Source of the DNA: Bacteroidota bacterium
GTDB lineage: Bacteria; Bacteroidota; Bacteroidia; Cytophagales; Cytophagaceae
Direction: 5' to 3'
Length of the DNA stretch: 64,000 nt
Assembly (NCBI GenBank): GCA_023458555.1
Contig: JAEWYS010000008.1
Location: 372,001-436,000, forward strand
Position 1 is the stretch's first letter. Each line of letters opens with the position of its first letter. The notes below the pieces were generated by a model. The model was given only the letters and a program-made list of their open reading frames with translations. It was not told where the DNA came from and made no database searches. Positions 17,447-25,768 of this stretch are shown in pieces. A program made the translations under genes and the position numbers.

Positions 17447-17660
17447 ATCAACTGTTTTTATCCAGTCATCTTCAGACAGCCTGTTCCTGCGCCTCTTTTC
17501 TTCTCTCTTCATCCTGCTGTCATTAATATAACCTCCTTCACGTATAAATTGTTCTCTTAACACAGTAAAGAACACAAATCCCTATCCGATTCGCCAGTTA
17601 CTACTGTATATCAGACAATTATTTTTTTTACAGGTATATCAATAGCAACAAAGAAAACAC

Positions 17661-17679
17661 TTTTGTATTTTTACTAAAA
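17661..17679 (+). promoter_or_regulatory. Possible operator upstream of dnaE-dinB (weak)
   Basis: AT-rich imperfect palindrome: TTTTGTA (17661-17667), TTTT, then TACTAAAA, ending 11 bp before the TTG start of the second dnaE gene. Its position and shape would suit a repressor such as a LexA-like protein, but one arm is imperfect and no other copy was found in the window for comparison. Confidence 0.2.
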
Positions 17680-17690
17680 AATTTAGCAAA

Positions 17691-20621
17691 TTGATATATC
17701 TTAACTGTCATAGCTGGTTTAGTTTTCGTTACGGCACCATTGCACCTTCCGAACTGGTAGAAATAGCCGCCAGGCAGGGCGCCAGGGTACTTGCCTTAAC
17801 CGATATAAATAACACATCTGCTATCTTTGATTTTATAAGCTCCTGCGCCCAAAAGGGGATTCAGCCTATCGTCGGAATTGAATTCCGGGACAATCAGCAC
17901 AAGCTGCTCTATACAGGTCTGGCAAAAAATAATGCCGGCTTCCGGGAGCTTAATGAATTTCTTTCTGCTCACAGAACTGCCCGGCTTCCGTTGCCTGCTA
18001 CAGCCCCTGCTTTCAGCAATGCCTATATCATTTATCCCTATACCGGTATATCCGGAAAACTGCGGGATAATGAATGGATCGGGGTCCGATGCTCCGATCT
18101 GAAAAAACTCAGCATACGTCACAATACTCAGGACCGCATGATTATGTTTCAACCGGTAACATTTCAGAACAAAACCGGCTACAATGTCCATCGCCTGTTA
18201 CGATGTATCGACCAGGCAATATTACTGAGCAGACTAACCGGCAGCATGCATGCACAGGAAGATGAAATATTTTACGACAGCGCCGAACTCCTGAATAATT
18301 ACAAAAACTTTCCGGCTATTATAAGCAATACATGGAAGCTGGCTCAAAATTGCTCCATACGCACAGATAATCAAAGCAAAAACAGGAAGACATATACCGG
18401 AAATGCTACAGAAGACCGTATTTTGCTCGAAAAACTGGCGTTGGAAGGCCTTGCCTCACGATATGGTGTCAAAAACCGGACAGCCCGGGAAAGAGTTATA
18501 AAAGAGCTGGAAATCATAGACAAGCTAAACTATAATGCCTATTTTCTGATCACCTGGGATATTATCCGTTTTGCAAAAACACAAGACTTTGCTTATGTGG
18601 GAAGAGGAAGCGGTGCCAACAGTATAGTAGCATACTGCCTCAGGATAACTGATGTGGATCCGATTGAGCTGGATCTTTATTTTGAACGCTTTCTTAATCC
18701 GCACCGAACTTCTCCGCCAGACTTCGATATCGATTTTTCCTGGAAGGACCGGGATACAGTATTTCGGCATATTCTGGATACATATGGTTTTGAGCACTGT
18801 GCGCTACTCGCTACCTACAATACATTCAGCAAGCGATCAGCATGCCGGGAGCTGGCCAAAGTGTTTGGTTTGCCCAAAGAAGAAATTGATATCCTGACTA
18901 ACAAACGTCTGCCTGAAACACAAAAAAAACAAGATCATATTACCCGGCTGGTATATCGTTATGCCGAACTCTTAAATGGTTTTCCCAATCATTTGTCCAT
19001 TCATGCCAGCGGCATCCTTATCAGTGAGGCGCCCATTGCAGCCTGTACCGGTATTGATCTATCGGCCAAAAACTTTCCCATAACGCATTTTGACATGTTT
19101 ACAGCCGAAAATATAGGCTATCATAAATATGACATACTCAGCCAGCGGGGACTGGGGCATATAAAAAATACCCTGGAGATTGTAAGAGAAAATACAGGAG
19201 AGACTGTTCATATCGATACGCAAAAAGCCATCACTGATCCATTAGTCCGGGAGCATATAAAAAAAGCCGATACCATAGGGTGCTTTTATATAGAATCTCC
19301 GGGTATGCGGATGCTGCTTCACAAGCTGCAGTGCGAAGATTATCAGACACTGGTAGCTGCCAGCTCCATTATCCGGCCCGGTGTGGCACAATCCGGCATG
19401 ATGCAGGAATATATATACCGATATCATCATCCTGACCAAATCACCCATTTGCATCCCCGGCTGGGCACACTTCTCAAAGACACTTTTGGTATCATGGTTT
19501 ACCAGGAAGATGTGATCAAAGTAGCCCATTTGTTTGCAGGACTGGATCCGGGTGAGGCCGATATATTACGAAGAGCCATGTCGGGAAAATTCAGAGGAGA
19601 CAGCGAACTGGCAGCGCTTGAACTGCGTTTTCTGGCCAGCTGCAAAGACAAAGGTTACAGCGAATCAGTCAGCAGGGAAGTATGGCGGCAAATTAAAAGC
19701 TTTTCCGGATACTCATTTTCCAAAGCCCATTCTGCCAGTTACGCCATCGAAAGCTACCATAGTCTGTATCTAAAAGCACATTACCCTCTGGCATTCATGG
19801 TCGCAGTCATCAACAATTTCGGGGGATTTTACAATACAGAATTTTATATACAGGAAGCCAGAAAAGCCGGGGCTATCATCGAAGCTCCCTGCATTAACAA
19901 CAGTATGAACGAGACCTGTCTGAAAGACCGGCATATTTATATCGGCTTCGCTCATGTAAAAGCACTGGAAGAAAAAACCATTATCTCAATTATAAAAAAC
20001 AGAGAAACCAAGGGCACATACAAAAGTCTGCATGATTTTCTTAGCCGGGTTTCTGTCTCCTATGAACAATTAACTATTCTCATCCGAATCGATGCATTCA
20101 GATTTTGTCGCAAGAACAAAAAAGTGCTGCTATGGGAAGCCGGGTTTTCATTTTCCCAAACCCGCGATAATGCACTATTTAAGCTTCCTGAGAAAAACTA
20201 CAGCCTCCCAGCCCTGGATCTTCATCCTCTGGACAATGCATATGATGAGATTGATCTGCTGGGTTTTCCCTTATGCTTTCCTTTTGAGCTGCTGTCTCCT
20301 GAAAGACGCTGTATAGGAGTGACGGCGCAGGAAATGATTTTACATACCAATAATTATATATCTGTGACCGGCTATCTGATATGTACCAAATACTCAACCA
20401 CCATACATAAAGAAAGTATGGCATTCGGTCACTTTCTGGACAGAGAAGGCAATACGATTGATACTATTCACTTTCCTCCGCAGCTTCGCAGAGCCCCCTT
20501 CAAGGGCCAAGGCTTTTATTCATTGACAGGAAAAGTAACGACAGAATTCAACTTTCCGTGCCTGGAGGTAAGCTATATGGAAAAGCTTCCTATGCAAACT
20601 CCCAATCTTCATACCGCATAA
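17691..20621 (+). CDS. DNA polymerase III alpha subunit, short DnaE paralogue (translesion type)
   Basis: A 976-residue C-family polymerase, shorter than replicative DnaE (about 1160) and nearer in size to DnaE2. The N-terminal PHP domain is degenerate: the first metal motif reads NCHSWFS instead of HxHxxxS and the second TDINN instead of TDHGN, so proofreading by this domain is unlikely. The catalytic palm is intact: GRGSGANSIVAYCL, PDFDIDF at 343-349 and KYD at about 479-481. An OB-fold-like region ends the protein. The start is a TTG; MIYLNCHSWFS aligns with the normal N-terminus and no nearby ATG exists. It is followed after 12 bp by dinB, so the pair probably forms a damage-induced mutagenic cassette comparable to ImuB/DnaE2, here without ImuA. 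Confidence 0.88.
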   Translation: MIYLNCHSWFSFRYGTIAPSELVEIAARQGARVLALTDINNTSAIFDFISSCAQKGIQPIVGIEFRDNQHKLLYTGLAKNNAGFRELNEFLSAHRTARLPLPATAPAFSNAYIIYPYTGISGKLRDNEWIGVRCSDLKKLSIRHNTQDRMIMFQPVTFQNKTGYNVHRLLRCIDQAILLSRLTGSMHAQEDEIFYDSAELLNNYKNFPAIISNTWKLAQNCSIRTDNQSKNRKTYTGNATEDRILLEKLALEGLASRYGVKNRTARERVIKELEIIDKLNYNAYFLITWDIIRFAKTQDFAYVGRGSGANSIVAYCLRITDVDPIELDLYFERFLNPHRTSPPDFDIDFSWKDRDTVFRHILDTYGFEHCALLATYNTFSKRSACRELAKVFGLPKEEIDILTNKRLPETQKKQDHITRLVYRYAELLNGFPNHLSIHASGILISEAPIAACTGIDLSAKNFPITHFDMFTAENIGYHKYDILSQRGLGHIKNTLEIVRENTGETVHIDTQKAITDPLVREHIKKADTIGCFYIESPGMRMLLHKLQCEDYQTLVAASSIIRPGVAQSGMMQEYIYRYHHPDQITHLHPRLGTLLKDTFGIMVYQEDVIKVAHLFAGLDPGEADILRRAMSGKFRGDSELAALELRFLASCKDKGYSESVSREVWRQIKSFSGYSFSKAHSASYAIESYHSLYLKAHYPLAFMVAVINNFGGFYNTEFYIQEARKAGAIIEAPCINNSMNETCLKDRHIYIGFAHVKALEEKTIISIIKNRETKGTYKSLHDFLSRVSVSYEQLTILIRIDAFRFCRKNKKVLLWEAGFSFSQTRDNALFKLPEKNYSLPALDLHPLDNAYDEIDLLGFPLCFPFELLSPERRCIGVTAQEMILHTNNYISVTGYLICTKYSTTIHKESMAFGHFLDREGNTIDTIHFPPQLRRAPFKGQGFYSLTGKVTTEFNFPCLEVSYMEKLPMQTPNLHTA

Positions 20622-20633
20622 TTACATTACAAA

Positions 20634-21767
20634 ATGGACCGTACGATTGTGCACATGGATCTTGATGCTTTTTTTGTATCTGTAGAATTGCTAAAGCATC
20701 CCGAACTCAGAAACAAGCCGCTTATTATCGGTGGAAGCAGCGATCGGGGAGTAGTAGCTTCCTGCAGCTATGAAGCACGTCAGTTTGGAGTACATTCAGC
20801 CATGCCGTCACGGATGGCACGAACCTTATGTCCGCAGGCTGTCTTTATAAAAAGCGATATGGAGAGTTACAGCTACTATTCGAGGCTAGTCACAGAAATC
20901 ATTTCAACCAGAGCTCCGGCATATGAAAAAGCGTCTATTGATGAATTTTATCTGGATCTTTCCGGTATGGATCGTTTTGTCGGCTGCTATAAATGGACCT
21001 GTGAGCTTAAGCAGTACATACATAAAGAATGCGGCCTGCCTCTGTCTTTCGGACTATCGGTCAATAAAACCGTATCTAAAATAGCCACGAATGAATCCAA
21101 ACCCAATGGAAACAGACAAATTGAGAAAGGTCAGGAAAAGCCATTCATAGCCCCTTTGTATGTCGGAAAAATTCCCATGATAGGAAAAAAGACAGTCGCA
21201 CAGCTCAATAGTCTGGGAATATCCAGAGTTGGCACACTAAGTGAGATGCCGCCCGAAATGCTGGAAAGAATGTTTGGCCGGCATGGATTGCTCATGTGGC
21301 AACGGGCCAACGGTATAGACCATACGCCGATTACTCCGTATGCCGAGCGTAAATCCATTTCTACGGAAGAAACTTTTCAGGCTGATACCACAGATATAGT
21401 AATGTTAAAATCAACGCTTGTAAAAATGGTCGAAGAGCTTGGCTATACACTGCGTTCTAAATCTTTGCTATCCGGATGTATTACCGTAAAAATACGCTAT
21501 TCGGATTTTGACACACATACACGGCAGGCATCCATACCATTCTCTGCATCAGATTCTGTATTGTTAAAAACTGCCCAGGAACTATTTGACCGGCTCTATA
21601 ACCGGCGCATGCTTGTCAGGCTGATCGGAGTACGTCTAAGCGATCTGGTACGGGGCAATTATCAGACGAATCTTTTTGAAGATTACAGACGGGAAATAAG
21701 TTTATATCACGCGATGGATAAAATAAGAGATAAATACGGACTAAAATCCATTGGAAGAGCCTCCTGA
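20634..21767 (+). CDS. dinB: Y-family DNA polymerase IV (DinB)
   Basis: A 377-residue translesion polymerase. Catalytic acids are in place: Asp9 in HMDLDAFFVSVE, and Asp103/Glu104 in SIDEFYLDLSG. The steric-gate region AFFVSVE, nucleotide-binding YEARQFGVHSAMPS, and little-finger region are normal. A beta-clamp-binding pentapeptide QTNLF is at 344-348 near the C-terminus. The gene begins 12 bp after the short dnaE paralogue and is surely co-transcribed with it. The role is bypass of DNA lesions and mutagenesis. No lexA, umuD-like or imuA gene is adjacent. Confidence 0.95.
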   Translation: MDRTIVHMDLDAFFVSVELLKHPELRNKPLIIGGSSDRGVVASCSYEARQFGVHSAMPSRMARTLCPQAVFIKSDMESYSYYSRLVTEIISTRAPAYEKASIDEFYLDLSGMDRFVGCYKWTCELKQYIHKECGLPLSFGLSVNKTVSKIATNESKPNGNRQIEKGQEKPFIAPLYVGKIPMIGKKTVAQLNSLGISRVGTLSEMPPEMLERMFGRHGLLMWQRANGIDHTPITPYAERKSISTEETFQADTTDIVMLKSTLVKMVEELGYTLRSKSLLSGCITVKIRYSDFDTHTRQASIPFSASDSVLLKTAQELFDRLYNRRMLVRLIGVRLSDLVRGNYQTNLFEDYRREISLYHAMDKIRDKYGLKSIGRAS

Positions 21768-22108
21768 TGAGAAAAGATACTGTCAGGATAGCATAGTATA
21801 TAAAATACCATTTACTTTGCACATAGCCTTTTCTTTTCTGGCTGACAAATACTTAACAAATGACACCCCGGGATATTCTTATATAAAATAATCCCTATCG
21901 AAATATGGAAGGAAATATTATAGGTATAATAAATGAGCAGATGGAGCTTTTCGATTTATAAAAAGCCAGGCTCCTCAAAAAATTATGAAGAGCCTGAACT
22001 ACGAAGTTCTTTTCCGAGAACTAAAGCAAACACCCAAAGTTAAAAGTAATATACGACATGCTCCATACTCAGATTTGAGTATATTTTTATATTTACGGAT
22101 AGAAGCAA
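21768..22108. other. Intergenic region between dinB and PAS-LuxR gene
   Basis: About 340 bases. It holds a weak hairpin (GGGATATT/AATAATCCC with a bulge, 21870-21895), an 18-codon ORF (21905-21961) and a second inverted repeat CAGGCTC/GAGCCTG (21967-21973 and 21990-21996) without a T-tract. A 65-codon frame at 21985-22182 overlaps the regulator gene in another frame and is not called. Confidence 0.5.
21905..21961 (+). CDS. Possible 18-codon micro-ORF with clamp-binding-like motif
   Basis: ATG at 21905 to TAA at 21959-21961 encodes MEGNIIGIINEQMELFDL. The C-terminal QMELF fits the beta-clamp-binding consensus Q-x-x-L-F, and the frame lies 137 bp downstream of dinB. An 18-residue frame can easily arise by chance; there is no convincing ribosome-binding site beyond nearby purines. 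Treated as speculative. Confidence 0.15.
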   Translation: MEGNIIGIINEQMELFDL

Positions 22109-22882
22109 ATGAAAAAGACCACCAAAAACTCACTACATTCCGTTCAACAGTTTTTGACCAAAAACAACATAGGCAGAAATGAGCCTCCCCGGTTTGTGAT
22201 AGAAAATGAGCAGGAAATGTTGAGCATTCTCATGAGCTTCAGTCAGCAGTTCTTTTACATTGTGAGACTCCCCGATCTGGATCTTTTGTATATGCATCCG
22301 GGATTTTGCAGCGTACTGGGCTACAAAGATGTTATTGAAAAACTTGATCAGCTGTACAATCTGATACATCCGGATGACCGAAGCGTAGTCATAGAAGCAA
22401 CCCGTAAAATCCTTTTTATACTTGCACAATCAAGGATTCCTATGGAAAACAGTTTTTACATTACATTCCGGATGCTCAATGCAGCAGGCCAATACGTCTG
22501 GGTACAGCGGCAAACCGGCTCATTTCAATATGACCCGGAAGGAAAAATCATAACATACATAAGTATTATCAGGGATTTGTCCTGTATATCCGGAAAAATC
22601 ATTAATGAGATCAGCTGCCACATGACCGGGCCTCTCTATCATACGTTTGAGTTCCCGGACAGGGAACTTAAACAATATATTGCCAACAGGAGCATATTAA
22701 CGAACAGAGAGCTGCAGGTATTGAAAGAGTTATTTAAAGGAAAGACAAGTCACGAAGTAGGAGACGCTTTGTTTATAAGCGTTCATACTGTTGACCAGCA
22801 CCGGCGTAATATGCTCCATAAAACCAAAACAAAAAATACCAGAGAATTACTAAACTACGCAATTTCCCATAACCTGATATAG
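22109..22882 (+). CDS. PAS-LuxR transcriptional regulator
   Basis: A 257-residue cytoplasmic protein. A PAS domain occupies about 45-165 (FFYIVRLPDLDLLYMHPGF, GYKDVIEKLDQLYNLIHPDD, FRMLNAAGQYVWVQRQTGSF). A LuxR-type helix-turn-helix fills about 195-257 (LTNRELQVLKELFKGKTSHEVGDALFISVHTVDQHRRNMLHKT). PAS domains sense small ligands, redox or light; the signal here is unknown. No partner kinase adjacent. It converges with the spoVR gene, 27 bp apart. Confidence 0.9.
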   Translation: MKKTTKNSLHSVQQFLTKNNIGRNEPPRFVIENEQEMLSILMSFSQQFFYIVRLPDLDLLYMHPGFCSVLGYKDVIEKLDQLYNLIHPDDRSVVIEATRKILFILAQSRIPMENSFYITFRMLNAAGQYVWVQRQTGSFQYDPEGKIITYISIIRDLSCISGKIINEISCHMTGPLYHTFEFPDRELKQYIANRSILTNRELQVLKELFKGKTSHEVGDALFISVHTVDQHRRNMLHKTKTKNTRELLNYAISHNLI

Positions 22883-22909
22883 AGATTATCTGCTGACTCA
22901 ATGTATTTC

Positions 22910-24421
22910 TTAGTCTGTTTTATATTCATCTTCCACAATACCAAGTTTGTTTCTCGAGTATAGCGAAACAGGAAATCCCCACAGATAACGGATTGCATCC
23001 AGCGTACTGATTGCTTCTTCACGATCGAGCCTTTTCCCATTGGTCATGTTGTGAGTCAGAAACATACGATTAGACTTATGCAGCTCTACATGATCTATCT
23101 GAATATCGGGAACATAACCAGACCTGCTGTACTGCTCACTCAGCATTTCGCGTATACGCCCATAGCCATTTTCATCATGAATAGCCTGAATAATATAATC
23201 GTTTTCTTTCTCAAGATCCGCAATCGCAAAGAGTCCCATATTTCTGATAACCTTCGGAGAAAGATATTGCTGTAGAAAACTGTCATCCCGGAAGTTTTCC
23301 ATGGCATAATGCACCTGCTCCAGCCAGTCTTTACCGGCAAGCTCCGGCATCCATTTTTTATCTTCGGCGTCAGGCTGCTCACATATTCGTTTTATGTCCA
23401 TAAATACATTAAAACCCAGCGTATAAGGGTTCAGGCCGGAAAAATACGGACTGTTGTATGCCGGTTGAAACAATACGGAGCTATGGCTATGCATAAACTC
23501 CAGCATAAAGCCGTCATTCAGATAACCTTCCTCAAACATCTTATTGATTATATGATAGTGAGTAAAGGTGGCAAAGCCTTCATTCATCACCTTTGTCATC
23601 CCCTGCGGATAAAAATACTGCGCTACTTTACGGATAATACGTACTATTTCTCTTTTCCAGCCGGGCATGACCGGAGCGTTTTTTTCTATAAAATACAGAA
23701 TATTCTCTTCCGGTTCAGCGGGAAAATTACCAAGACTTGACTCAAAATGTACCTCATTGCCATTATCAGGAACCGTTTTCCAAAGCTCATTATAGCTTTC
23801 CCTGCGCGCTTCCGAAATACGCTGCAGGCGCTCCATTTCCTCCTGTGCTGAAAGCTTCTGAGGTTTCTTATACTTGTCTACTCCGTGATTCATCAGGGCA
23901 TGACACGCGTCCAGCACCTGCTCTACTTCTTCATGCCCGTACTCTTCTTCACATTTCAGGATATAGTTTCTTGCAAAAACCATATAGTCAATAATAGATT
24001 CTGCTGAGGTCCATTCCCTGAAAAAGTAATTATTGGCAAAAAAAGCATTATGCCCCTGGCAGGCATGGGCAATAACCAGCACCATCATTGCTGTGGTATT
24101 ATTCTCCATGTTATAACTGATACAGGGATTGGAATTGATTACCATCTCATACGACAACCCCATTCTTCCTTTGGAGTAATTACCCTGATTGATAACAAAA
24201 TCTTTTCCAAATTTCCAGTGTGGGTAGGAGGTAGGAAGCCCGATAAGCGAATAAGCATCCAGCATCTGCTCAGAAGTAACTATTTCTATCTGATTGGGGT
24301 ATACTTTAAGCTTAAAATCTTCCAACCCGATCCTGTGCGTTATTTCATCAGCAGCCAGCAGTGTTTCATAGCTCCATGCAGGGCTGCAAAACATATTTCT
24401 GTATTTTTCTTTAGTGGTCAT
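22910..24421 (-). CDS. SpoVR/YcgB family protein
   Basis: A 503-residue soluble protein of the SpoVR family: SPAWSYETLLAADE at the N-terminus, then YPNQIEIVTSEQMLDAYSLIGLPTSYPHWKFGK, and LVIAHACQGHNAFFANN. SpoVR is needed for spore cortex in Bacillus, but the family is widespread in non-sporulating bacteria, where it is always linked to PrkA and YeaH. It is the third gene of that operon (order prkA, yeaH, spoVR; gaps 45 and 36 bp). The operon responds to starvation and general stress in enterobacteria; the biochemical role of SpoVR is unknown. Confidence 0.93.
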   Translation of the reverse strand: MTTKEKYRNMFCSPAWSYETLLAADEITHRIGLEDFKLKVYPNQIEIVTSEQMLDAYSLIGLPTSYPHWKFGKDFVINQGNYSKGRMGLSYEMVINSNPCISYNMENNTTAMMVLVIAHACQGHNAFFANNYFFREWTSAESIIDYMVFARNYILKCEEEYGHEEVEQVLDACHALMNHGVDKYKKPQKLSAQEEMERLQRISEARRESYNELWKTVPDNGNEVHFESSLGNFPAEPEENILYFIEKNAPVMPGWKREIVRIIRKVAQYFYPQGMTKVMNEGFATFTHYHIINKMFEEGYLNDGFMLEFMHSHSSVLFQPAYNSPYFSGLNPYTLGFNVFMDIKRICEQPDAEDKKWMPELAGKDWLEQVHYAMENFRDDSFLQQYLSPKVIRNMGLFAIADLEKENDYIIQAIHDENGYGRIREMLSEQYSRSGYVPDIQIDHVELHKSNRMFLTHNMTNGKRLDREEAISTLDAIRYLWGFPVSLYSRNKLGIVEDEYKTD

Positions 24422-24457
24422 GTTCTAATCACTTTTAAGCTTTACATATCGCACATC

Positions 24458-25723
24458 TTATGATTTCTTCATCGCCTGGCGCTTTCTGAACAAGCCCTGA
24501 AAGACAGGCCATATCTGATTTACCTCATTGATATGACGCATTGAAAACCGGTTTTCATCCTGCAAACCTTTGTATGCCTTCCATAAACTGCTGTTTGCGG
24601 AACTGTCATTTATCTCAATATAAGCCATGTACTGAATCGAAGGCAAAATATCGTCTCTGACAATCTGCTGGCACTGAGCCGCGTCTTCATCAGACCATAC
24701 ATCTCCGTCACTGGCCTGGCAACAATAGATATTCCATTCACTGTCATTATACCGCTCCTTCATTATATTTTTCATAAGCTTCAATGACGGGGCAACCATT
24801 GTTCCTCCGCTTTCCCTGGAGTTAAAGAATTCCTCCTCATTTACTTCCTTTGCCTCGGTATGATGCCGTATAAAAACCAGCTCCACTTTTTCATACTGTT
24901 TGGAAAGAAACAGATAAAGAAGGGTAAAGAATCGTTTCGAAATATCTTTCTCATGAAATCCCATAGAACCGGAAACATCCATAATACAGAACATGACAGC
25001 AGAAGTAGCCGGATCCGGCACCTGTTCAAAGTTGTTGTAACGCAGATCCAGATCTTCAAAGAACGGAATGGTTTCCAGCTGTCGTCTGGTATAGGCGATT
25101 TCATCTTTTAGGATTTTTTTCCGGTCAGGATCTTTTTCCTTTTTCAGCTCGGCCTCCAGATCACTCAGTTTTTTTTCCAGAGCTCCCTGGATTGCTATAC
25201 GCCTCGCCAGCGACTGCTGATAGCTGTTCCTGACATTAAGCCGGGACGGTACACTGTCTTTGATATAGCCCGCCCGCCGGGTGCTGAACTGCTCTGTGCT
25301 CTCCATATAGGTTTTGACCAGATTGGGAAGCTCGAGATCTTCAAAGAAGTACCTCAGAAACTCTTCGCGGCTGAGAATCACACTGAACTCATCTTCCGTT
25401 GAGCCGGGCTGATTGGAGCCTTTGCCGCTTCCAGATCCGCCGCCTTCTGGTTTAGGAACACGATCTCCCTCAGAAAAGCGGTCATTGCCCGGACGAACAA
25501 TGGTTTTATTGCCCGAGGAAGGATCATGCCGGAAAGACGGTTCCTTAATACCCTTGACCGGAATCCTGACCGCCCCTCCATCTTTACTGTCTTTTATTCC
25601 TTCTCCGCTGATGATACCAGGCATGGCTTTTTTGATCTGCCCTTCAATCCGCTTAAGAAAGCGTTGCCGGTTGCTGATCGATTTGCCGGAAGGGTTTTTT
25701 CGTCTGTCGATTATAATGCTCAT
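24458..25723 (-). CDS. YeaH/YhbH (DUF444) von Willebrand A-like protein
   Basis: A 421-residue DUF444 protein. It starts MSIIIDRRKNPSGKS and has a Gly/Ser-rich disordered stretch at about 90-110, a helical region, and a VWA-like domain with a MIDAS motif in FCIMDVSGSMG (DxSxS) near residue 250 and ESGGTMVAPSLKLM later. The usual partner of PrkA kinase and SpoVR. It probably acts as a metal-dependent adaptor in the complex (inference from VWA/AAA pairs). Middle gene of the operon. Confidence 0.93.
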   Translation of the reverse strand: MSIIIDRRKNPSGKSISNRQRFLKRIEGQIKKAMPGIISGEGIKDSKDGGAVRIPVKGIKEPSFRHDPSSGNKTIVRPGNDRFSEGDRVPKPEGGGSGSGKGSNQPGSTEDEFSVILSREEFLRYFFEDLELPNLVKTYMESTEQFSTRRAGYIKDSVPSRLNVRNSYQQSLARRIAIQGALEKKLSDLEAELKKEKDPDRKKILKDEIAYTRRQLETIPFFEDLDLRYNNFEQVPDPATSAVMFCIMDVSGSMGFHEKDISKRFFTLLYLFLSKQYEKVELVFIRHHTEAKEVNEEEFFNSRESGGTMVAPSLKLMKNIMKERYNDSEWNIYCCQASDGDVWSDEDAAQCQQIVRDDILPSIQYMAYIEINDSSANSSLWKAYKGLQDENRFSMRHINEVNQIWPVFQGLFRKRQAMKKS

Positions 25724-25768
25724 GGCCGTTCCTGTTTAAGGTATTCACTATCTGTCTGCTGACGACTA

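Noticed and set aside
17451..17565. Minus-strand frame reading a charged peptide (DSRMKREEKRRRNRLSEDD) before the NlpE/META terminator
   Set aside because: The frame runs through the terminator hairpin and ends in it, start codon is uncertain (GTG or internal ATG), and no homologue is recognised. A GGAGG upstream made it tempting.
21985..22182. 65-codon frame upstream of the PAS-LuxR gene
   Set aside because: Overlaps the regulator's first 74 bases in another frame, contains an inverted repeat at its start, and shows no domain.
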